This document shows, one piece after another, positions 47,668 through 59,526 of a stretch of 64,000 bases of DNA (the first letter of the stretch is position 1; every line of letters starts with the position of its first letter). The position numbers and the translations under genes were made by a program. Below the pieces are notes generated by a model, which saw only the letters and a program-made list of their open reading frames with translations, made no database searches and had not been told where the DNA came from. The DNA comes from Cucumis sativus (Eukaryota > Streptophyta > Magnoliopsida > Cucurbitales > Cucurbitaceae): the NCBI RefSeq assembly GCF_000004075.3, contig NC_026655.2, positions 6,882,001 through 6,946,000 on the forward strand. Reading direction: 5' to 3'.

Positions 47668-49958
47668 TTTGGTACCCCAATTGCATGTTTCGTTATTCGA
47701 ATCGATGGATTTTTGGGGTTGTGCAAGATGCTCCATCCTTTTGGATTTGGAATATTGAAGATGCACAAGACCTACAGGGGTTCAGTAAAGCAGTGCAGGG
47801 GCTGTTGACTCAGGTAGCAGAGGAGGCTGCTTTAGGAGATTCCAAGCTTAAATTTGCTGCTGGAAATGTCAGCATTGAGAATGAGGATTACTCGTCTGTT
47901 TATGGGCTGGTGCAATGCACGCCGGATATTTCACAGTCAGAATGCTTCGATTGCTTGCAAACTCTTGCTGGGGTTGTTCAAACCAGGTGTCCAGGGAAAA
48001 TTGGAGCCAGAATGATGAGACCCAATTGTATTCTTAGGTATGAGATTCAAAGTTTCTTTGATCCTGCTGTTTCCATACCTTCCCAGTCGACCCCACCACC
48101 GTCACCGCCATCCCCTCTCTTCCCAATCTCACCTCCCCCTCTTTCATCAAATACATCGACCAATGGAGAAGGTTTTCTCATTTTCTGTTTAAATTTGCAA
48201 GTTTAAGTCTTTCAAGTTATTGGCCAAACAAATTATTTAACCTTTTGTTTACATCAATGCTTATGTTTTACATTCATTATCTAACTCTGCAGAAAAGGAT
48301 TCCAAGAGATTGAAGACTGTCATCGTTATAGTTCTGCCCGTGGTTGTGGTTGTACTTGTGGTATTAATTGTCAGCATCTTCATCTTTTTAAGAGCAAGGA
48401 AACCAAGAGTTGGAGTTACATGTAAGAATCCCTTCCAAAAGGATTTAAGAAGTTTAGTTCTTGTGAATCTTTTGTAGGAAGGACTTGGAAAAAAGTTCAA
48501 CTTACACACATTTACTTGTTCTTCAGGTTCAGAAGTGGATGACACTGCAGATTTGGAAACTTTGGTATTTGATATCAGTACTATAAGAAATGCAACCGAT
48601 GACTTCTCAGATGAAAATCATATTGGACAAGGTGGATTTGGAACTGTTTACAAGGTTTGTGAGGAAAAATTCTTGGCTTTCTTTCTTTCTTTTGCTAATT
48701 CTTGAAAGTATTGAATAATGGAGTCTTTCAGATAACTCATTATATTTTTGTGTATTCTTTTGACAGGGAAGCCTTGTTAATGGACAAGAAATAGCAGTGA
48801 AAAGACTCTCCCAGAACTCCATGCAAGGAGAAAGTGAGTTCAAGAATGAAGTCCTGTTAGTGGCTAAACTTCAACACCGGAATTTGGTTCGGCTTCTCGG
48901 TTTCTGTCTGCACGAAGATGAAAGGATTCTTGTGTTCGAGTTTTTGCAGAACTCAAGTCTTGATAAATTCTTATTTGGTATGTTGTTTTTCCTCTCTAGT
49001 TAGAGTATCTTGAGACATTAATGCGTTGTGTTGTTCCTAATAAATCTCATTGTTTTAATGTTTAGATCCATTGAAAGGTCAAGATTTGGATTGGGGAATG
49101 CGCTACAAAATCATTTTAGGCATTGCTAGGGGCCTTGTTTATCTTCATGAAGATTCTCAAATTAAAGTTATTCATCGGGATCTAAAAGCCGCAAATATTT
49201 TATTAGATACAGAAATGAATCCTAAAATTTCAGATTTTGGCATGGCAAAGTTGTTTCAAGATGATGAAACGCGAGGAAATACAAATAAAATTGTTGGCAC
49301 TCAGTAAGTATAATATAAACAGTGGAAGAAACTCGTTAGCATACTCTTCATTCTATAAAGTATAGTATCATAAATTTTTTCTTCACACTTTAACTCATCT
49401 CTCACCATCTAGTCAATCTCAACAAATAATGTTCAAATTCAGGGGATATATGGCACCGGAATACGCAATATACGGAGCATTCTCAGACAAGTCAGACGTG
49501 TTTAGCTTCGGTGTATTAGTCTTGGAGATTGTGACTGGACAAAAAAACAGCTCTTTCTATCTGGAAAAGAACATAGATGATCTTATAAGCTACGTAAGTA
49601 TAAACATATCGTCAAATTACAAAATTCAGTCTCAATGACCTAAAAAGTAAATGCTCATTGCAATGAATTGGTGTAGGCATGGAGAAACTGGAGGGAAGGA
49701 ACAGCACTAAATGTTGTAGATCCCATATTGAAAGGTGGCCCAAGTAATGAAATAAAGAAATGTATCAACATCGGTTTGCTTTGTGCACAAGAACATTCAG
49801 CTGATAGGCCAACTATGGACACTGTACTTCTCATGCTGAGTAGTGACACAATCACTCTACCAATACTTTCTCCACCAGCTGATTTCATGAATAGGAAGCC
49901 CAAAACAGACATTTCTTCACCAGAAAGTTCTGGTTCACATGTGATAGAAATGGAATGA
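47325..49958 (+). CDS. Gene 9: complete cysteine-rich receptor-like kinase
   Basis: Exons 47325-48171, 48293-48421, 48527-48654, 48767-48977, 49066-49303, 49443-49593 and 49677-49958 join in frame to 661 residues. A strongly hydrophobic signal peptide ([17 protein letters not shown]) is followed by DUF26-1 ([12 protein letters not shown]), DUF26-2 ([12 protein letters not shown]), a Pro/Ser stalk and a valine-rich membrane helix. The kinase has [39 protein letters not shown] and YMAPEY. At the exon 5/6 junction the usual GTYGYM reads GTQGYM. All catalytic residues are present. It is the intact head of a tandem trio with genes 10 and 11, which share its leader, membrane exon and 3' flank. Confidence 0.92.
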
Positions 49959-50875
49959 GGCGGACCTCGAAGAAACATCATCCAATAATCAATTGCAAAA
50001 CATCGATTACTGAACGACGTCCTCGTTAATTTTGAGACTGATCACTTGTGTGCGCATTAATGTCTACAAATTTCCAAAAATAATCAGCAGATTTTTATCT
50101 TTGTCAAAACAAGCACTTCATTCAAGTCTATTTTTGTATTATAAGAAGATAATGACAGCAAAAAATGTACTCCCAATTTGTTTTATATTCTTTCTATGAG
50201 TCCATATTATGGATAATGCCAATTAGCAAGTGGGTTTTGATTTTGAACTCTTGCAATATCTTTTTATTCCTCGTTAAGTCAACACTCATTTGAGAGGATT
50301 ATCAGTTTCTACAGTACTGCAAAACTGTATATTGTTGCAAAGAGTTGGTTCTAAACTTCTTGCATTCCGGCTGAACGAAGGGTTATCCAACACACAGCGT
50401 GACTAGTTACACACAAGGTAAGAACAATTCTAAGAATATGTAATGAAGCACAGACAAAAATGCTAAAAGACAGACCAGTTTAGATACTCAGTTAGGAGCA
50501 AATACCCTTTTACATTTTGAACGCAGATAATTTCAATAATATAAAGTTAAGTGATTAAAATGAACTTATATGTAAATAAAGGAAAATTATAGTCACACAA
50601 ATAGCCTTACTGAATGAACACTTAGCTCGAGACTCAATCCAACTCGAAAATGATTAAAAGAAAAACTAACCCAACCCCATAATATGGGTTGGGTGTAGTC
50701 CAAGAGTTATTTTTACACATCTACGACAAAGAAGAAAAAAAATCCTCCAAAAACCATAACCAGAGTTTCCGAGATAGGAAAAAATATTATGACATAAACA
50801 ACATTGGGAGAGATATCCTAAGAGACAATCTAAACAGATGAGATAAGAAACATCTCATAAGACAACGGTCACAAC
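49959..50875. other. 3' flank of gene 9 and intergenic
   Basis: The first about 150 bases (TCCAATAATC, then ATTACTGAACGACG and TTTTGAGACTGA) recur after genes 10 and 11, marking the tandem duplication unit. No gene is seen beyond that. Confidence 0.5.
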
Positions 50876-50879
50876 AAGT

Positions 50880-51070
50880 GGCATTTGCAAAAATAGAAAA
50901 AAAAAATTATGATAATAGAGCCCATGTGACTCAATTTTTTGAATTGCAAAAGTAACAAATTTAAGAGCAAATAACCCTTTAATAACAGTTGTATGATATA
51001 TTTAATTACTTGTCATATTTGAAATATGCAAAAAAGAGGTGGTATGGGCAACTTTTTTTCTAAATTTTTT
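50880..51070 (-). repeat. Dispersed repeat, inverse partner of 14.4 kb
   Basis: Read on the minus strand it matches 14335-14515 through ATATGACAAGTAATTA, AAATTTGTTACTTTTGCAA and GCTCTATTATCATAATTTT. Confidence 0.65.
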
Positions 51071-51124
51071 TATCATCTATGCAATTTTTCAAAATAAAGT
51101 TAATACCAAAAGATTCAAAACTCT

Positions 51125-51460
51125 AAGGAGTCGCTGGAGCAAAGATTATCGGACTATAATAATCATCTCTTGCTACTGTAAATATTATTTAAAAGTTTCC
51201 AACTAGCTACTGTAAAGGCTGTTTCAGAACTCCCAATTTGTTACAATATTTACTATTTGCTATAGTTTTTACTATTTGACATTCACTATAGTGTTCACTA
51301 TTTTCTTATTAAACTAAAATAGTTTACATACCAAACACGTACTATTATAACTCAAACTAAAATAATCTACACTTTAAGCACAAACTATTCTAATCAAACT
51401 ATAATAACCTAGGATTATAATAACTCACTCTTTGTCTCAAACACGTACCCTAACAATGTA
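51125..51460. repeat. MITE-like segment
   Basis: The ends carry partly complementary material: GACTATAATAATCATCTC near the left and GGATTATAATAACTCACTC near the right. Inside are several TTACTATTTG / AAACTATT words and ACACGTAC motifs. This composition is typical of miniature inverted-repeat elements. A perfect terminal repeat or target duplication could not be established by eye. Confidence 0.4.
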
Positions 51461-52200
51461 GTTAAAGTAACATACAAACATTTGCTGAAAAGATTTTAGA
51501 AGTCGTCCAACAATCTCTAGAAGGAAATGGCTCTCCCTTAGGCAGGATTTGAGAACCCAAAAAAAGAAAAAAACAGCATCTTTTAACCAAGTTACAAAGT
51601 AGCCTAGACCAAGACCATACCAAGAAAAGAAAAACACACCAAAAGGATTTATAATAAAGAATACAAAACTAAAAGAAGAAACCAAGGGAAAGGAAAGTAG
51701 TATTCAAGTTGCAGATTTCAAGACTTTTCCATTCTCAAATAAAAAATGTTGGGACTTTTATACTAATTTTATAGGTTCCAACTTAAATTATATATACACC
51801 TCATTTTATTAAGTACGCCTCTGCATTTAAAAAATATATAAGCATTGTAATGATAAAAATATATACCTCATAGGCTATACTATATTATACAATGTATTTG
51901 ACAATTTATGGAATAAAACAATATATACCTTATGTCATTAATTGTGTACTCTAAAATTTATGGAATAAAAACGTGGAATGGAACACAAATATATAAATAT
52001 AAACTTACTCCATCCTTCAATGTATATATTTATATGAATAGTTAACTAAAGAGAAATCATACCCTGGTCTAATTAATGGGTTTTTAAATTGACCAAAGTT
52101 ATTCCTCCCACCAGAAACCATTAATGGTCAACAATCCAAGTTTCAGTTTTTATGGTTATATAATTCCATCATAGTCTTCACCAATGGCGCCAACACAACC
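51461..52200. other. Promoter region of gene 10
   Basis: The last 120 bases (GACCAAAGTTATTCCTCCCA, ACCATTAATGGTCAA, TTTCAGTTTTTATGGTTATATAA) are a clear duplicate of the DNA before gene 9 (about 47210-47290), including a TATATAA box. The remainder holds nothing recognised. Confidence 0.55.
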
Positions 52201-54430
52201 ATGTTCAACTCAAGCCTTCTCTTTTCTATCATCAACATCATCATCTTCTTCTTCTTCTTCTTCTTCATTAGCCCTGCCATTTGTCACCTAAATATCAGTT
52301 GTTCAAACGACAATGCCAATATCAGTTGTAATAATCTTAGGTTCAGTTTCTTTGACTCTGCAGCTGTTTCCAGAGTTTCCCGGTTGACCTTGCCGCCGAC
52401 ACCACCATCACATGATCTCTTGCCAGTCTCATCCCCCTCTCTTTCACCACATACAACAACCCATGTGAAAGGTTTATTTTTTCTCTTTTTCTTTTTCTTT
52501 TCAGATATGCAAGTTTGGTCTTTCAACTTTTAGTTTGTGTTTGGGTCTTCTTTTAATTTATTATGTTATAGAATCGATAAATAAAGAAAACGAAAATACC
52601 TAAATACTAAACAATAGACATACAAATTTATATGTTTCATTAACAATATGTTAGCTGCCTTCATGACCAGATAGAGCAATTTATTATTAGAGAGAAAATA
52701 TCACATGAACAGATTCTTTGCAATTTTTTTTGGAGTGTATTTGCTTATGTTTTACATTCATCTAGCTCTGCAGAAAAGAAGTCCAAGAGATTGAAGACTG
52801 TCGTCATTATAGTTCTGCCAGTGGTTGTTGTACTTGTGGTATTAATTGTTAGCATCATCATCTTTTTAAGAGCAAGAAAACGAAGGGATGAAGTTGCAAG
52901 TAAGAATCCATTCCAAAAGGATATAGCCAATTAATTCAAGCTGTGTGTTATCTTTTAAAGGAAGGACTTGGAAATGAGTTCAACTTGCAAATTAAATTTG
53001 TTGTACAGGTTTGGAAGTGGATGACACTGCAAGTTTGGAAACTTTGGCATTTGACATCGCTACTATAAGAACTGCAACGAATGACTTCTCGAGTGAAAAT
53101 TGTGTTGGAGATAGTGAACATGGAGTTGTTTACAAGGTTTGAGAGGAAATTCCTGGATTTCTTTTGCTAATTCTTAAAAGTATTGAATAATAATGGAAAG
53201 TCTCTTTTAAGTAACTCATTTATATTATATATGCTTTTGTGTATTCATTTGGCAGGGAAGCCTTGTTAATGGACAAGAAATAGCAGTGAAAAGACTCTTT
53301 GATCACGACTCCAAAAGTGAAGACAGTGTGTTTAAGAATGAAGTCCTGTTGTTGGCTAAACTTCAACACCCGAATCTAGTTCGATTTCTCGGTTTCTGCC
53401 TCCACGAGGAAGAAAGGATTCTCGTATTTGAGTTTTTGCAAAACTCAAGTCTTGATGAGTTCATATTTAGTATGTTTCTTTTTCTTCTCTCTTAGCATAC
53501 TTCAAAGGGTTTTGTTTAATTTGAGTATCTTGAGAGATTAATGCACTGTGTCCTGCCCAATTATAAATCTCCTTGTTTTAATGTTTAGATCCATTGAAAG
53601 GTCAAGAATTGGATTGGGGAACACGCTACAAAATTATTGGAGGCATTGCTAGAGCCCTTGTTTATCTTCACCATGATTCTGGAATGAAAGTTATTCATAA
53701 TAATCTTAAGCCTACAAATATTTTATTAGATGCAGAAATGAATCCGAAGATTTCTGATTTTTCCATGGTAACTCTGTTTCAACCTGGTTATCTACGAAAT
53801 TTGTGTCCGTAAGTATAAATATGGAAAGAAACTCATAATTAGCATATTCATCATACCTTAGTAACTTTCCTCACACCATCTAATTAATCTTACAAATGTC
53901 CAAATTCAGGGGATACAAGACTCCAGAATATGCAGTAATGGGAGCGATCTCAAAGAAGTCGGACGTGTTTAGTTTTGGTGTGATAGCTTTGGAGATTGTG
54001 ACTGGCAAAAGAAACAGCTCTTTACTAGAGAACTTTGATGATCTTATAAGCCATGTAAGTATAAAACATATGATTAAATTACAACACACTCAGTCTCAAG
54101 GACCAGAAAACTAATGTTCATTGCAATGAATTGGTGTAGGTATGGAGAAACTGGAGGGCAGGAACAGCACTAAATGTTGTTGATCCCATATTGAAAGATG
54201 GCCCAACTAATGAAATAATGAAATGTATGAACATTGGGTTGCTTTGTGCTCAACAAATAAAATCTGACAGGCCAACTATGGAAACTGTACTTCTGATGCT
54301 TAATAGTGACAAAATCACTCGACCAATAATTTCTCCACCAGATTATTACATGAATAAATTTAGGATCACCAGATCAGAATTTTCTTCCTCACCAAAGAGG
54401 TCCGGTTCCCATGTGATAGAGATAGAATGA
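52201..54430 (+). CDS. Gene 10: DUF26-less CRK-type membrane pseudokinase with open frame
   Basis: Exons 52201-52471, 52774-52899, 53009-53136, 53256-53469, 53589-53808, 53910-54054 and 54140-54430 all have GT/AG borders and join in frame to 464 residues. A signal peptide is followed by a stub that joins the start of DUF26-1 (NISCSN) to the end of DUF26-2 (FDSAAVS), so about 200 ectodomain residues are gone. Stalk and membrane helix are kept. In the kinase the glycine loop reads [10 protein letters not shown], the ATP lysine (IAVKRL) is kept, HRDLK has become HNNLK, DFG has become DFS, and YMAPEY reads YKTPEY. Changes in exon length against gene 9 are all multiples of three. Catalysis is very unlikely. 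It may be an expressed pseudokinase or a young pseudogene that still reads through. Confidence 0.75.
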
Positions 54431-55350
54431 GATGGGTCTCAAAGCAACTTCATCCAATCGTCGATTACTGAACCACGTATGTACTCATTAATTTTGAGAC
54501 TGACTTGTGTGTGCAATAATTTGTACGGATTTTCAAGAATCAGCAGACTTTTTTTTATTGGCCAAAGGAAGCATTATTGTTTCATATTCAAGTCTGTTTT
54601 TTATTCTGATCTCTTTCCTTCGACAATTTCTCATTAGTTCAGCAATCATAACATTGTAAAAATCCATAATGTTGCTATGAACCTAATTTATTAAACTTAT
54701 TCTGATAAATGTGCTCGAAGCCCTTATTTTAAATTAATTTGTGTAGTCAAAAGAGAGCATTCACAGAAAACTCAACCATAAAAATGTAAAATATTTGGGT
54801 TAATTAAATGATAATAATGTTAAAATTTGAAACCTTGTAAAACCAAATGAAATTTTGACTTCAGCCCTAAATATATATAAACAGAATGAATAATATTGTG
54901 CTCCATTCTTTTGCAAAAATAAAATTAAAAAAAAAAAAAAGGAAAAGAAAAAAGAGAGAATGTGTTCTAAGAAAATAAAACTATAATATTTGTTCTTCTT
55001 TCCATTAGCATAGTCTCATAATCTACTTGTTTCTTTTAATACAAATGAGACTAAGGGTACTGAACCAACTAGACTTCTTAATCTTGAACATAAATTGATA
55101 TCAGTCCAACTAAGCTATATCTACTTAAGAACAAACATATGAAGCATTAGTAGAGTCGAAGAGTTTGTATAACTCATTTCTCTAAATCCTAGGACCAAAA
55201 TTGTAAGGTGCTTAAATACTATAAATATGAATACAACTTAGATTATTGAGCAAACAAACAAATAATTTCATATGATAAGATTAAGCTTTTGGATCAATTT
55301 GTAGTTTAAGACTTTTCTTGTACTTATGTTATGGCATATTTTTTGGAGCC
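54431..55350. other. 3' flank of gene 10 and intergenic
   Basis: It begins with the shared 3' flank of the trio (CATCCAATCGTCGATTACTG, TTTTGAGACTGACTTGTGTG). No ectodomain exon for gene 11 could be found here. Confidence 0.5.
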
Positions 55351-56424
55351 TTTTTTGCTCAAGTTCTACATTCATCTAGCTCTGCAGAAAAGGAGTCCAA
55401 GAGATTGAAGGTTGTCATCATCATAGTTCTGCCAATAGTTGTGGTTGTTGTACTTATGGTATTAATTCTCAGCATCTTCATCAGGTTAATTAAGAGCAAG
55501 AAAACAAAGTCCATTCCAGAAGGATATAACCAATTAATTCAATTTTTGTGTTATTTTCTGAAGGAAGGACATGAAAATGAGTTCAACTTACACATTTACT
55601 CCTTCTATAGGTTCAGAAGTAGATGGCGAGAATGCAGATTTGGAGAGACTTTGGTATTTGATATCAATATTATAAGAACTGCAACAGATGACTTCTCAGA
55701 TAAAAATTATATTGGACAAGGGTGGATTTGGAGCTGTTTACAAGGTCTGTGAGGAAATTCTTGGGTTTCTTTCTTTCTTGTGCTAATTCTTAACAGTATT
55801 GAATAATAATGGAGTCTCTTTCAGGAAACTCATTATGTTTTTGGGTATTTTTTTGACAAGGAATCCTTGTTAAAGAACTAGAAATTGCAGTGAAAAGGCT
55901 CTACCATAACTCCATGGAATGAGAGAGTGAGTTTAAGAATGAAGTCCTGTTAGTGGCAACTTCAACACCAGAACTTTGGAGATTGTGACTGACCAGAAAA
56001 TCAACTCTTTCTATGAAGAAGAGGACATATATGGTATTATATGCCATGTGAGTATAGATAAATCATCAACTACAACACTCAATCTCAATGACCTAAAAGC
56101 TAATGTACATTGCAATGAATTGGTATAGGTATGGAGAAACTGGTGGGCAGGAACAACGCTAAATGTTGTAGATCCCATATTGATAGGTGGCCCGGCCCAA
56201 GTAATTGAATAAAGAAATGTATCAATGTTGGGTTGCTTTTTATCAGGAAAATTCAGCTGATAGGCCAAACTATGGACACTGTACTGTTCATGCTTAATAT
56301 AGTGACACAATCACTATACCAATACTTTATCCACTAGGTGATTATTACATGAATAAGTGCCCTAAATCAGGCATGTCTTCTTCACAGGAGAGGTCCGATT
56401 CCTATGTGTGATAGAAATTGAATG
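55351..56424 (+). pseudogene. Gene 11: collapsed CRK pseudogene
   Basis: A membrane exon begins near 55389 (EKESKRLKVVIIIVLPIVVVVV). The juxtamembrane and glycine-loop exon (about 55610-55745) carries an extra base inside the glycine loop, so the frame shifts near GQGGFG. The next exon (about 55860-55975) keeps traces of LVKELEIAVKRLYHNSM, then an in-frame stop in place of the Q-G turn. An internal deletion fuses it directly to EIVTDQKINSFYEEEDI, so HRD, DFG and PEY are missing. The last exon (about 56130-56424) has further frame breaks. No ectodomain precedes it. It is certainly non-functional and is the most decayed member of the trio. Confidence 0.85.
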
Positions 56425-57185
56425 AGATGGGCCTTGAAGCAACTTAGTCCAATCATCGATTACTGAATGACATCCTTGTTAATTTTGAGACTGACTTGTG
56501 TGTGCAATAACGTGTACAGATTTTCAAGAATCAGCCTGACTTTTTTATTGGCCAAAAGAAGACTTTTCATTCAAAGTGTGTTTGTGCAATATAAGGACAG
56601 CTAGAAATATACTCTCCCAATTTGTTTCATATTGTTTTTATGACTCAATATCTTCAGTAATGTCAATAGCAAATGGGTTTTGATTCAGATCTCTTGTATT
56701 CATAAATTTCTCATCAGTTCATCACTCATATCAGAGGGATTATTAGTTTCTACATTTCAAAAATGTATATTGTTTCTAAGAGTTTGTTCTAAACTTTCTA
56801 CATTGTAGCAAACTAACACAAACATCATGACAAAAATTTCATAAGTTCAATGTTTTCTCTAAAATGGCTCTCTTAGACAGTATTTAATTTGAGAACCACA
56901 AAAAGCAGCATCTTCTCACCAATTTACTAGAACAAAACGTGATAACCAAAACCAAGACCATATCCAGGAAAGAAAAAAAAAAAAAAATACAAAGTAGAAG
57001 AAATAAAATAAGCTTCCCCTCCTTAGAGAGTTGACTTTAGTTAGCTTTACAAGTTAAGAGTACAAGTAGGATTTATAATAAAGAATACAAAATAAAAGGA
57101 ACAAAACCAAGGAGAAGGAAAGTCTTTCAAGTTGCAGATTCATGACTTCCATCCTCAGATAAAAAAATGTTCCAACTTTCAACAA
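56425..57185. other. 3' flank of gene 11 and region between convergent genes
   Basis: It starts with the shared 3' flank of the trio (TCCAATCATCGATTACTGAA, TTTTGAGACTGACTTGTGTG). Genes 11 and 12 converge here. No gene is seen. Confidence 0.5.
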
Positions 57186-58096
57186 CTAGAGAATCATCAC
57201 AACCATCATTAATACTGCAAGGGAAATGCAAATTGTTCTTCCACCATCTGGAAAAGACCATCTTCCACCTGCATTCAAACAAGAAACTATTTTTACATTG
57301 TGATCTTGCAAACAACTCAAGCACAAACTACGAACTCACCTGCACTAGTTGAAAAATTGAAGTAAAACTGATGATCATGATACCACATAAAGCAATTGAA
57401 TCCATATATTTCCCAATCTTTCTTACTCCCAATGGTTGTCCTAAAGGTAGCCAATTGAGAGTTGAGACACTGAGCACAATCACTCCCACTGATATCTCTA
57501 GTACACTGAGCCATCCCATATCTCTTTCCTTTCATACCAGCATTCAAAACATCAGTTTGAAACATCAAGTTCTGATAAGAGGCAGATGAAGCCAATCCAC
57601 TCATTAGAGACAAACCATAAGAAACCAAAGATGGGTCATCATAATTGGTGTCATTAAAAATAGCCACTGAAGTTTGACTCAAAACCCCAACGAAGTTATC
57701 AGTGGAATACCTAAGAAAACACCATGTAAACCAAATCATAACATCTTTGCTTTCAGGACACTCAGACAAAGCAAAAGCAGAGGAGTTTTTTATGCAGCTA
57801 CCACAGTCGATTGAAGAAACGTCACCTCTGCATTGAACAAGACCAAAGATTTGGTTTGAACTCTCTCCATTGGAGGTGCTGTAAAAACCTCTAAAAAGAG
57901 GCCCATTTTCAGCCAAAGAGTCCAAAAGATTCTTCAGATTGGCCTTGAAATCGTTCTCGGTTGTAAAGCTATCAGATTTAGAACACTGTCGGCCACAGTT
58001 CAAGTTTGTATCAGCACAGCAAAAGAAAGAACCGAATATTATTAACAGTAAAGTTGTGGATAGATACAAGGTTGACAAGAATTTGAATGCTCCCAT
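57186..58096 (-). CDS. Gene 12: cysteine-rich repeat secretory-type protein (two DUF26), hydrophobic C-terminus
   Basis: On the minus strand, exon 1 (58096 down to 57340) and exon 2 (57268 down to 57186) join in frame to 279 residues. I chose the ATG at 58096 because MGAFKFLSTLYLSTTLLLIIFG is a good signal peptide; an upstream in-frame ATG at 58189 would add 31 polar residues. DUF26-1 has CRGDVSSIDC.SC and WFTWCFLRYS. DUF26-2 has CTRDISGSDC.QC and CFMWYHD, and lacks the CC pair common in CRKs. Exon 2 ends in ICISLAVLMMVVMIL and a stop, giving a terminal hydrophobic tail that could be a membrane span or GPI signal. There is no stalk and no kinase. It is only distantly related to the CRKs here. 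A plasmodesmata-located-protein relationship is possible, but a cytoplasmic tail is missing. Confidence 0.82.
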
Positions 58097-59453
58097 TTCA
58101 TTTGGATGGTGTTTTCCTCTCAAAGTTTGATGAAGTTGATATTGAAGTTGTTGAAGAAGTTTTAGGAGCTTGTTAAGATTAAAGAACACTCATTAAAGAA
58201 AGAAAGTCATAGCCTTTTTTCCCCCTTTGTTGTTCTTTGTGCACAAAAGTCAACTTCATTTCTATGATGGCTGGATAGATAATTAAATTAACAGCAACTT
58301 TGATAAAAGTCAACTCCAAATGTCATCCTAATTTGGCAATTGTTAGTGGCCTCTACATACTTTCAGGAGGCAAGATCAGTAAACTCAAGTGCCCAAGATT
58401 GACATTTCATTGTTCATCGATGAGAAAGGAAAAACAAAAAACTATTTTTATGAAACTATAGGTTTGATCTAACTTAAGGGATAAATAGTTTGTGTAATTA
58501 AAACCACTATGAAACATGTCTCTATTCACTCAAAATTGGTTTAAACTATTAAAATCGTATTTTGCATTACCTTTGGATACGGCAAAAATGATGTTCACCT
58601 CTATAAAATCACTCCCAAGTCTCCAACCATGTTTGTTACTAACGAGACCATAACATTAGTAATAGTTTAATTAGACATGGTAACATGTTAAAACTAATGA
58701 GTTGTTCACGCTAAGACTTAAGATATCTATAGCATTTCCTTTTTATCAATATTTCCATCAACGATTTAAAACCCAGTTTCCACTAAACTTGTATACAAAC
58801 ATGGAAAAAAGTAGAACTTTGCAGTAGTAGCTTTGATTCTTAATTAGCTAAGAATCATCAATGCCTGAAAATGCAGAAACCTAACTTTGAAAAGGGAAAT
58901 ATATATATAATAGCAAACACATCCAACTGTCACAGAAAAGCTATAAAGTAAAGTTGGTTATGCATTAATCCATATAATAACAATGGGAAAGCAATAAGAT
59001 TAGAAGATCAGAGCAAAATAAAGATAATGATGGGGTTAATTAGGGAATTGATGCTGGATCTGAGATGGATAAGATTATATTATATATCCATGGAAAAGAA
59101 GTTGATGGGGACAGCCAATTATATTTTGCTGTATTACTCTTTTTGCTTTTTCTGGGGAGATATATATAAATGAATGTGATAGTGATATATATATATTATA
59201 ATTCTATGAATGTTTAGGTTAGCTGTGAAATATTTTTTGATATGTACGAAATTCGTAGTATTGGATTCCAAGCCCACAGAATCACACCCTTTTTTCTTTT
59301 TCTTTTTTAGTTTAAAAGAAGAATGTCAGAGAGAGTTTAAATTTTGCATTGAAAGCTAAATATATACTAAAATATGGGTATCAGAGAAGTTTGTTTTAGT
59401 CAATTCTACAACGGTTTACTTAATTTCTAATGCTTGTGGTCTACATTTCAAGT
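58097..59453. other. Upstream region of gene 12 and intergenic
   Basis: It probably holds the minus-strand promoter of gene 12 just after 58100. Beyond that it is AT-rich with short TA runs (about 58905 and 59185). No gene-like frame. Confidence 0.45.
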
Positions 59454-59526
59454 TCCGTTGTAGTCTAGTTGGTTAGGATACTCGGCTCTCACCCGAGAGA
59501 CCCGGGTTCAAGTCCCGGCAACGGAA
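59454..59526 (+). tRNA. tRNA-Glu (CUC anticodon)
   Basis: The acceptor arms TCCGTTG and CAACGGA pair fully. The anticodon stem CTCGG/CCGAG encloses the loop CTCTCAC, giving anticodon CTC. The T arm is CCGGG/CCCGG around TTCAAGT. The internal Pol III A box (TAGTCTAGTTGG) and B box (GGTTCAAGTCC, 59505-59515) are intact. A T-run follows at 59529 as terminator. No intron and no encoded CCA, as expected for a plant nuclear tRNA. It looks functional. Confidence 0.97.
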
